Shown: positions 7,149 to 12,639 of the stretch, in pieces
Position numbering within the stretch: the stretch's first letter is position 1
Layout of the letters: each line of letters opens with the position of its first letter
Assembly (NCBI GenBank): GCA_016256075.1
Contig: SDVU01000525.1
Span: 1-12,639 of the forward strand
Length of the DNA stretch: 12,639 bases
Reading direction: 5' to 3'
Source of the DNA: Dictyocoela muelleri
Taxonomy: Eukaryota; Microsporidia
Notes under the pieces: generated by a model
The model's database searches: none
What the model saw: only the letters and a program-made list of their open reading frames with translations
What the model was told of the DNA's origin: nothing
Made by a program: the position numbers and the translations under genes

Positions 7149-8672
7149 ATGAAAATATCAGAACAAATGTCCAATAAAACTATTTTAAAAAAATCTAATA
7201 AAAATATTTTAAAAATGACTAATAAAAATATTTTTAATAAAATCACATTTAAAAATTTTAAAAAAATTAAAAATATAATTAAAAATCATAAGAAAATTAC
7301 GATTAAGAATTACAAGAAAATTATCAAATTGATAATATTATTTTCAACTTCATATTTATCAATTGAAATTTTATGCAAATTAACATTTAAATCTCCAGAC
7401 ATGCATAAACCAAAAAATCCTGAAATACCAGATTGCGTTGGTATAGGACCAATCATAATTCTACTAATCATTTCTACTAACGATCTACATTTAAATGAAT
7501 TTATAAGTTTCCTTTTAACAATGATTTGGGGTGCTTTTGATGATTATTATGGAATTAGATGGTCTTTAAAAATCGGACTAGCTATTCTAAGTTCATTTCT
7601 CTTATTACCATCTGTAAAGAGAAATCAACAAAGTCAAGAAATTTATAATAAAAATGATGAAGGTGATTATAATAATGATAAAGATGATAATTATAATGAT
7701 AATTATAAAGATGAAAATGATAATAACTTTAACGATATCAAATCTAACAATAAAGATATTATTAATAATGATAATAAAGACGATGACCTTAAAAACATTA
7801 ACAATACTATTAAAGATCCTAAGAGTTTTAATAATGATTTTAACAATACCATTAAAGATCCTAAGAGTTTTAATAATGATTTTAACAATATAAGACTGCT
7901 TATAAATTTATTTTCAAACGTATTTTCAAAGCCAATTTTAAAATCATTTTTAATACCAATTTCAATAACAACCTTCAACATTCACAGCATAAACATCCTC
8001 GCTGGCATCAACGGAATAGAAATATCACAATTTATAATTCTTTCCTTATCAATCCTACCATTCACAAAACATAAAACTATTTTAAACTCCTATTTAATCA
8101 CAATACTCCCATTGTTCATAAAAAACATTTATCCATCAAAATGTTTTGTTGGAAATACATTTTGTTATGCCAATGGTCTGCTTTTATCGATAATATCAAT
8201 TAGTTCCAACAATTTTATTTTTTATTTCAGCCTTCAATTGTTGCAAATCTTGAATTTTATTGTATCGATACCACAATTAATTAATAAAGATTGTCCAAGA
8301 CATCGAATGCCCTGGTTTGATGGAAATAAATTGATCTCATCAAAAAAATTAAATAGCTCCAATAAATATAATTTAAGATCAAATGAATATAATTTAAGAT
8401 CAAATGAATATAATTTAAGATCAAATAACTTCAATTCAACTTTAAATAACTTCAATGAATATAATTCAAGTTCAAATAGCTTCACTTCAACTTTTAATAA
8501 CTTCAATGAATATAATTTAACTTTAATGAATTTAATTTTATTAATCTTCGGAAACATGACTGAAATTGAATTATACATTTTTATTATTTCATTTCAAATT
8601 TTCATTTCTTTCCTGATTGGACTGATCTATTTATATTTAAAAAGGAGTTTTTTAAAGACTTGGATTTTTTAA
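7149..8672 (+). CDS. ALG7: UDP-GlcNAc:dolichyl-phosphate GlcNAc-1-phosphate transferase (ALG7/DPAGT1-like), with Asp-to-Asn at the Mg-binding site
   Basis: The family makes GlcNAc-PP-dolichol in the ER membrane, the first step of N-glycan precursor and GPI-linked sugar supply. The protein has 507 residues (human about 408). It has a Lys/Asn-rich N-terminal extension (1-60), then multiple hydrophobic segments. Family motifs in order: IPDCVGIGPI (93-101), WGAFDDYYGIRW (127-138, the Asp pair), INILAGINGIE (281-291), YPSKCFVGNTFCY (328-340), CPRHRMP (382-388), and the C-terminal NLTLMNLILLIFGNM (456-470). The extra length is mainly two low-complexity insertions: 161-248 (Asn/Asp, with a 14-residue tandem repeat) and 399-456 (with YNLRSNE in triplicate). 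In the signature FVGDTFCY the Asp that binds Mg in human DPAGT1 (D252) is Asn336 here (codon at 8154). Family membership is secure; catalytic activity is in doubt. It lies tail-to-tail with the kinase gene. Confidence 0.9.
   Translation: MKISEQMSNKTILKKSNKNILKMTNKNIFNKITFKNFKKIKNIIKNHKKITIKNYKKIIKLIILFSTSYLSIEILCKLTFKSPDMHKPKNPEIPDCVGIGPIIILLIISTNDLHLNEFISFLLTMIWGAFDDYYGIRWSLKIGLAILSSFLLLPSVKRNQQSQEIYNKNDEGDYNNDKDDNYNDNYKDENDNNFNDIKSNNKDIINNDNKDDDLKNINNTIKDPKSFNNDFNNTIKDPKSFNNDFNNIRLLINLFSNVFSKPILKSFLIPISITTFNIHSINILAGINGIEISQFIILSLSILPFTKHKTILNSYLITILPLFIKNIYPSKCFVGNTFCYANGLLLSIISISSNNFIFYFSLQLLQILNFIVSIPQLINKDCPRHRMPWFDGNKLISSKKLNSSNKYNLRSNEYNLRSNEYNLRSNNFNSTLNNFNEYNSSSNSFTSTFNNFNEYNLTLMNLILLIFGNMTEIELYIFIISFQIFISFLIGLIYLYLKRSFLKTWIF
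7801..7884 (+). repeat. 42-bp in-frame tandem duplication in the ALG7-like gene
   Basis: Two units of 42 bases (7801-7842 and 7843-7884), nearly identical, encode the 14-residue repeat NTIKDPKSFNNDFN twice. The near identity at DNA level points to a recent duplication in the disordered insertion between membrane segments. Confidence 0.85.
8367..8429 (+). repeat. Three 21-bp in-frame repeats in the ALG7-like gene
   Basis: TATAATTTAAGATCAAATGA-type units at 8367, 8388 and 8409 encode YNLRSNE in triplicate. They are followed by more degenerate NNFNEYN-type repeats to about 8518. They lie in the hydrophilic stretch between the PRHR motif and the last membrane segment. Confidence 0.85.
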
Positions 8673-9220
8673 TAATAATTTTGAATTAAAAAGATTCAAT
8701 CATTACATTTTAAATATTCTTTAAATTTATTTAAATATTCTTTAAATATTCTTTAAATATTATTTAAATATTCAATCAATATTATTTAAATATTATTTAA
8801 AAATTCTTTAAATATTATTTAAATATTATTTAAATATTCTTTAAATCATCTTTTATCAATGATAGAATCTTAATAGAAATTTTATCAATGAATGATTGTT
8901 AATAATACTTTTATCAATTATTAATATTTATCAATGATCAGTATTTATCAATGATCAATTTTTTTTCAATGATTGAATTTCATCAATGATCAATATTTAT
9001 CAATGATTAAATTTTGATGAGAATTTTTATTAAAATATTTATTATTGATCGATTGTAATTATAAATTATCAATACCATCTTAGTTATAATCAACGGTATC
9101 ATATTTTTAATTTGATAAAGCACAGAAAATCTTACTATTTAATATTTATTAATGATTATCTATTAAAGATTATTTACTAATGATTATCTATCATCAATTA
9201 TTTCTGATCTTAAAAGTATT
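8673..9220. other. Convergent intergenic region with short tandem repeats
   Basis: This is the spacer between the 3' ends of the ALG7-like and kinase genes. 8705-8850 is an array of TTTAAATATTCTTTAAATAT units. 8857-9010 holds repeated TTATCAATGAT units. No open frame, RNA gene or transposon end was recognised. A discrete terminator or polyadenylation signal cannot be chosen in sequence this AT-rich. Confidence 0.6.
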
Positions 9221-10585
9221 TCACCTTTTTTCTTTATTTACAAAAAACTCATAAACATCCTTTGCTCTCGGTCTTAAAGTAAAATCAGATGAAACCATTC
9301 TTTTTAAAATAATTAATTCGTCACTTTCAATCATTTCAAAATTTAAATCTTTAAAATCATCTTGTCGCAGTCTCATCCATGAATCTCCAAAGGTAGGTAA
9401 AATAATTTCTAATTTAAGTTCTAAGAATATTAATCCTAAAGAAAAGATATCAACAAATGGACCCCATTGATTTTTTAATACTTCAGGAGGCATGTATTTT
9501 TTATCACCATCTGTGTCTATCTGTTCGAAAATATACCTTGAGATGTTAAAGTCTGCAATTACGAAAGTAAAAGAGTAATCATCGCTATCATCTCTATCAT
9601 TTTTAAAATCATTTTTATCATTTTTAAAATCGTTAAAATCATCTTTGTGATTAACAATTCTATTTACATTTCCTACCGACTTCAAAAGAATATTGCTCGG
9701 CTTTAAATCACAATGAATGATATTCTGATTTTCTAAAAAATATAATCCCGCTGAAATATCACGCATAAACTTTCTAATTACATCCTTTCTAAATCGACTT
9801 TTCTTCTCAAAATAAACCAAATCAATCGCATCTCTTAAATTACCCAAGTCACAAAAATCAGCCTCAATATGCAAAAAACCTGATATTTCAAATGCTTTAT
9901 GAATTTTAAGAATGTTTGGATGATTTTTAATTTTGTAAAGAATTTTTGTTTCACGGAGAATGTGCTGACGATGTTTAGCCCCTCTGTATTTTAATGTGCT
10001 GATTTTTATGCAACACAAAGGATTTTTACATGAATAATTATTTTTGTTATCATCATTATTAAAATCTTTATTAACATTATTATTATTATTATTATTATTA
10101 AGATTATTATCTTTAACTATATTAATATTATTAAAATCATCATTATTAAAATCTTTATATTTATCATCAGTCATTAAATGAATAATTTTCTTTTTGATTA
10201 GATCCTTATTACAATCCTCATAATAAAAATTTGCATAAAAATTTTTATAAAATTTATTTCTAGCAAGATAAACATCACTGAAATCACCACAACCAACTTT
10301 TCTAATAATTGAAAAATTATCGAGAAAAAAATTATCATCAACTTCAATTTCTTCATTTTCAAAAATTAATTGTGATTTAAAAAGTTCGTTTTTTTCAGTA
10401 TTTTTTTCAAAAATAATGTTGTTCAGAAGGTTTTTATCAAAATTATTTTTTAATGGATTTTTTGATGGTGGTGCACTTTTTATTTTGTAGAATGATGTTG
10501 GATTTGATTTTCTTGGAGTTTTTGGTGTGTTTGTTATGCTCTCGCTGAATGTGCTTTTGTGGAAGTATGTTTTGTCGTTATCCAT
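9221..10585 (-). CDS. SWE1: Wee1/Swe1-type CDK-inhibitory protein kinase
   Basis: Wee1 kinases phosphorylate the inhibitory Tyr of CDK1 and delay mitosis. The protein has 454 residues. The N-terminal tail (1-88) has TP sites (T20-P, T23-P) that could be CDK targets. Kinase domain about 90-450: glycine loop VGCGDFSDVYLA (97-108), ATP Lys in CCIKIS (K194), helix-C Glu in RETKIL (E212), catalytic loop IIHCDLKPSNIL (289-300), metal motif IADFNIS (343-349), and the Wee1 hallmark TDGDKKYMPPEVL (358-370, like EGD.RY.APE), then FVDIFSLGLIFLEL and LPTFGDSWMRLR (396-407), which matches the Wee1 'LP..G..W..LR'. Two low-complexity insertions sit in the N-lobe (about 111-185) and before the metal motif (about 313-337). 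Asn347 replaces the DFG Gly, which is unusual. HCD instead of HRD is within the Wee1 habit of not using Arg. A Mik1/Myt1 label is possible but less likely. Confidence 0.88.
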   Translation of the reverse strand: MDNDKTYFHKSTFSESITNTPKTPRKSNPTSFYKIKSAPPSKNPLKNNFDKNLLNNIIFEKNTEKNELFKSQLIFENEEIEVDDNFFLDNFSIIRKVGCGDFSDVYLARNKFYKNFYANFYYEDCNKDLIKKKIIHLMTDDKYKDFNNDDFNNINIVKDNNLNNNNNNNNVNKDFNNDDNKNNYSCKNPLCCIKISTLKYRGAKHRQHILRETKILYKIKNHPNILKIHKAFEISGFLHIEADFCDLGNLRDAIDLVYFEKKSRFRKDVIRKFMRDISAGLYFLENQNIIHCDLKPSNILLKSVGNVNRIVNHKDDFNDFKNDKNDFKNDRDDSDDYSFTFVIADFNISRYIFEQIDTDGDKKYMPPEVLKNQWGPFVDIFSLGLIFLELKLEIILPTFGDSWMRLRQDDFKDLNFEMIESDELIILKRMVSSDFTLRPRAKDVYEFFVNKEKR

Positions 10586-10587
10586 TT

Positions 10588-10595
10588 GGGGGGGG
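10588..10595 (-). promoter_or_regulatory. C8 start-proximal motif of the Wee1-like kinase
   Basis: Read on the minus strand, eight consecutive C residues lie three bases before the ATG (CCCCCCCCAAATGG). It is the strongest of the four CCC-type motifs in the window. Homopolymer length may be uncertain in the assembly. Confidence 0.65.
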
Positions 10596-11064
10596 TTGTT
10601 CCGATTTAAATAATATCGATTATAAAAATCAATGCTGAATATAATCTTAATTAGATTAATGATTTGATAGATTTAATATTTAATTGATTAATATTATTAT
10701 GATTTAATATTTTATTGATTAATATTATTATGATTAATATTTGATAGATTAATTATTTGATAGATTAATTATTTAATTGATTAAGATATAATATTTATTG
10801 ATTATTAAAATTTAATATTTATTGATTTAATAATGATTTATTCAAAATATACATACCAGTTATTAGTTCAAATTAATACTGAATTTTTATATTTTTTTAT
10901 AACATGACTTAATTAAAATAAAATATAAGACTAATTATGCTTTACTATTAATATCTGAATAATTAGTTTTTAGTATTTATTAAAAAATAATAGAATATCA
11001 ACCTTTTAAGCAACTAGATTTTAGATAAAAAATATTAAAAAACGTTAATGACATTTTTAAACCA
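10596..11064. other. AT-rich intergenic region, no gene recognised
   Basis: The upstream flank of the kinase gene. 10640-10830 is built of TTGATTAATATTATTATGAT and TTTGATAGATTAATTA repeats. The remainder to 11064 is unique AT-rich sequence that served as the SINE target. No open frame of note and no RNA gene were seen. Confidence 0.6.
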
Positions 11065-11086
11065 AGAATTATTATTCATTAGAATT
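11065..11086 (+). repeat. 22-bp target site duplication, left copy
   Basis: AGAATTATTATTC and TTAGAATT (continuous, 22 bases) is repeated without a mismatch at 11560-11581, exactly at the other end of the SINE-like copy. A duplication of this length is typical of LINE-driven target-primed reverse transcription and not of the Merlin elements nearby. Confidence 0.88.
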
Positions 11087-11559
11087 ATCATTCAAGCCAG
11101 ATAGGTCAGTGGTTAACACTCTTGAATGTAAAAATTAAGTATCGTGGTTCGAATCCTGCTGACGTCACTCTTTAATAAATAATGAGGGAATGACATTAAG
11201 CGGTCATAACTATATATTATAGTTTAATATACAGTTGTTCCAGTGTGGTATAGCTGATTAAGACTTGGTCTAATATGAAAATTAAGCAAAAGGAACTCTC
11301 CTAGGTGTGTGGATGAGTGCGGCGACGCATCTCTGCAAAAAACAGTGAAAAATAAAATATCATGAAAAAGCCACTAATTACCTGTATCCTGCTGAGTCAT
11401 TGATAAAACAAAGATCGCATATACAGCTGTGCTTCTGGGTAGCTTAGGAAGTGACATATTATTGGAACACCAGGAACCAAAAGTCGTAAGACTATGGTTG
11501 GAGACAACTCTCCGGGTTGGCAGCTATGGATGTTGTCAGGATGTAATATATGTATATAT
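11087..11559 (+). mobile_element. tRNA-headed SINE-like retroposon, copy 2 (full length)
   Basis: The element is 473 bp between perfect 22-bp direct repeats. The head carries RNA polymerase III promoter boxes: box A-like TAGGTCAGTGGTTA (11102-11115) and a consensus box B GGTTCGAATCC (11146-11156), spaced as in a tRNA. The head no longer folds as a tRNA: the acceptor arms do not pair and the T stem is poor. The body (about 11225-11540) is shared with copies 1 and 3, including GTGTGGTATAGCTGATTAAG, the GATGAGTGCGGCGACGCATC segment and CTGGGTAGCTTAGGAAGTGA. The 3' end is GATGTAATATATGTATATAT, not poly(A). There is no open frame. By analogy it would be moved by the reverse transcriptase of a LINE elsewhere in the genome (inferred). 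Confidence 0.85.
11102..11156 (+). promoter_or_regulatory. Internal Pol III promoter (box A and box B) of SINE copy 2
   Basis: TAGGTCAGTGG matches the tRNA box A consensus TRGYNNARNGG, and GGTTCGAATCC matches box B GGTTCGANTCC exactly. The gap of 33 bases is in the normal tRNA range. Transcription from these boxes would start just upstream, near the target duplication. Confidence 0.8.
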
Positions 11560-11581
11560 AGAATTATTATTCATTAGAATT
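11560..11581 (+). repeat. 22-bp target site duplication, right copy
   Basis: Identical to 11065-11086 and immediately after the TATATAT tail of the SINE-like copy. Confidence 0.88.
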
Positions 11582-11637
11582 GACTTTTTCAGAATAAAGA
11601 TGTTTTGAGTTTAAAATGGTTCTACACCATTAAAAAG

Positions 11638-12092
11638 GGGAACAGATAGCCCAGTATTAACATTCTTGAATGCTAATTTTAAGTATTCGTGTTCGATTCC
11701 GCCGACGTCATTCTTTAATAAAAAATGAGGGAATGGGATTAAGCGATAAAAACTATATAATTATAGTTAATATACAGTTGTTCAAGTGTGGTATAGCTAT
11801 TAAGACTTGGTCTAATGTGACAATAAGGCAGCAGGGACACTCTTAGGTGTGGGGATGAGTGCGTCAACAAATCTCGGCAAAAAGTAGTGAATAAATATAA
11901 ATTCATGAAAAGCCACTAATTACCTGTATCCAGCTGAGTCATTGACAAAACGAAAATCGCGTATACAGCTGGGTTTCTGGGTAGCTTAGGAAGTGACCTA
12001 TTATCGGAACACGTGAACCAAAGGTCTTAGATCCAAGGTAGAAGATAGCTCTCTGGGTTGGCAGCTATGGATGTTGTCAAGATGTAATATAC
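11638..12092 (+). mobile_element. tRNA-headed SINE-like retroposon, copy 3
   Basis: The element is 455 bp and aligns with copy 2 along its whole length. The head has a decayed box A (TAGCCCAGTATTA, 11647-11659) and box B (TGTTCGATTCC, 11690-11700). The body has TACAGTTGTTCAAGTGTGG, CTCTTAGGTGTGGGGATGAG and GGGTTGGCAGCTATGGATGT. The 3' end is GATGTAATATAC. It is flanked by ACACCATTAAAAAG (11624-11637) and ACATCATTAAAAAG (12093-12106), a 14-base duplication with one mismatch. The boxes and body are more diverged from consensus than copy 2, and the duplication has a mismatch, so this insertion is probably the older one. The two copies are separate insertions, not a tandem duplication, because each has its own flanking repeat. 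Confidence 0.83.
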
Positions 12093-12106
12093 ACATCATT
12101 AAAAAG

Positions 12107-12465
12107 TTATTGCTTTTTGGTTTTTATTAATAAAAAATCAAAAATAAAATAATCAAAAATTAATATTTAAGGAAACGTATGGAAATTTAAAATTGATTAA
12201 AAAAATAATAACGAAACAGACATTAACTTGTATTCATTAACACCTCTTTTTCAAAAATTCGGTTTAATCTTATAATCACTATTTGTTTTATCTTATATTC
12301 TAAAAACATAATTCAATATAATAGGTTTTGGGCACCACATGCTTTAAGACTTCAGGGATTAGATAATTTCGGTTAAAAACTAAAATCTTAAATTATATGG
12401 GGCTAAAAGTACTCTTTGTTACCCACTTTTCAGTATTTAAATAAAAATTTAATAACCCTTTGAAA
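12107..12465. other. Spacer upstream of the Merlin-type gene, possible element end
   Basis: AT-rich with no open frame of note. A G-initial segment GGTTTTGGGCACCACATGC near 12323 could be the left terminus of a Merlin element carrying the gene at 12466, but the right end is outside the window, so this cannot be tested here. Confidence 0.35.
12456..12458 (+). promoter_or_regulatory. CCC motif upstream of the Merlin-type start
   Basis: AATAACCC lies seven bases before the ATG at 12466, slightly further away than in the host genes. It suggests that the transposon gene uses the same promoter grammar as the host. Confidence 0.4.
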
Positions 12466-12639
12466 ATGGCTATAACAAAAATGAATTTGAATGAATTTTT
12501 ACAATATGCAATGAATGTTTTAGAATCAAAAGTGGATAATTTCATGTGTAAAGGTTGTCTCGGTAGTGTTCGGTGGTATGATAAGGAACAAAACCAAGTA
12601 AAATGTCGATCTAAGAGATGTAGAAAGAAGCAGGTATTA
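12466..12639 (+). CDS. Merlin/IS1595-like transposase, N-terminal part (runs off the window)
   Basis: There are 58 uninterrupted codons from ATG to the window edge. After a hydrophilic helix (MNLNEFLQYAMNVLES) comes a zinc ribbon with Cys at 28, 31, 47 and 52 (FMCKGCLGSVRWYD, then VKCRSKRCRKKQ). This layout, a short N-terminal helix followed by a four-Cys ribbon ending in a basic CRKK motif, is that of IS1595/ISXO2 and Merlin transposases. The same organisation is seen in the broken element at 3345-4219. The DDE catalytic core would lie beyond the window. No break is seen in this part, in contrast to the three other copies. Another zinc-ribbon DNA-binding protein remains possible. Confidence 0.6.
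   Translation, partial: MAITKMNLNEFLQYAMNVLESKVDNFMCKGCLGSVRWYDKEQNQVKCRSKRCRKKQVL

Noticed and set aside
7654-8578. Open frames of 79-114 codons overlapping the ALG7-like gene, both strands
   Set aside because: They mirror the low-complexity Asn/Asp repeats of the real gene and have no independent start signal.
8705-9010. CRISPR-like or satellite array in the convergent spacer
   Set aside because: Units are short, irregular AT simple repeats without spacers of constant length; ordinary microsatellite growth.
11095-11168. A functional tRNA gene at the box A/box B pair
   Set aside because: Acceptor arms do not pair, the T stem is poor and no clear anticodon arm forms; the same head recurs at 11640-11705 joined to the same body, so it is a repeat head.
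11430-11540. 5S rRNA-like body of the SINE (AGCTTAGGAAG, ATGGTTGGAGAC, CCGGGTTGGCAGC)
   Set aside because: The resemblance to the 3' half of 5S rRNA is scattered, needs several gaps and weakens in copy 3; not enough to claim derivation.

Overview
Overall picture. The window is strongly AT-rich eukaryotic nuclear DNA with three intronless host genes, all interrupted by Asn/Asp/Lys-rich low-complexity stretches, in a landscape crowded with small DNA transposons and a tRNA-headed SINE-like repeat. It is most consistent with a microsporidian of the transposon-rich, expanded-genome kind (for example Anncaliia, Tubulinosema or Hamiltosporidium; the genus cannot be fixed from the sequence alone). 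The arguments are the CCC-type motif touching or nearly touching the start codon of every intact gene, the absence of visible introns, the very divergent but recognisable core eukaryotic proteins, and several Merlin-type (IS1595/ISXO2-like DDE) transposases, a class known from microsporidia.

Layout. 1-146: 3'-clipped piece of a repeat, minus strand. 279-1100 (+): protein with a Bromo_TP-like histone fold (TAF3/TAF8/Spt7 type). 1180-1440: AT tandem repeats; 1441-1792: unassigned. 1802-2769: complete but decayed Merlin transposon with 9-bp target duplication. 2892-3081: fold-back repeat. 3082-4499: second decayed Merlin element with about 250-bp terminal inverted repeats. 4542-5117 (+): third Merlin transposase remnant. 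5189-5420: another fold-back MITE. 5421-6060: no gene recognised. 6064-6960: large fold-back element split by a 614-bp non-autonomous transposon (6114-6727). 7149-8672 (+): ALG7/DPAGT1-like GlcNAc-1-phosphate transferase. 9221-10585 (-): Wee1/Swe1-type kinase, convergent with ALG7. 11087-11559 and 11638-12092 (+): two near-complete copies of the repeat seen at 1-146, with Pol III box A/box B heads and target duplications. 12466-12639 (+): start of a fourth, apparently intact Merlin-type protein, running off the window.

How the parts relate. The three host genes serve unrelated core functions (TFIID/SAGA-type transcription, the first step of dolichol-linked oligosaccharide synthesis, and the CDK-inhibitory mitotic checkpoint) and do not form an operon-like unit. 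Each carries its own C-rich start-proximal motif. The most interesting items are the tRNA-headed SINE-like family with a perfect 22-bp target duplication, the Asp-to-Asn change at the Mg-binding position of the ALG7 homologue, the DFG-to-DFN change in the Wee1 homologue, and the nested insertion whose empty site is recorded by the opposite arm of a palindrome.
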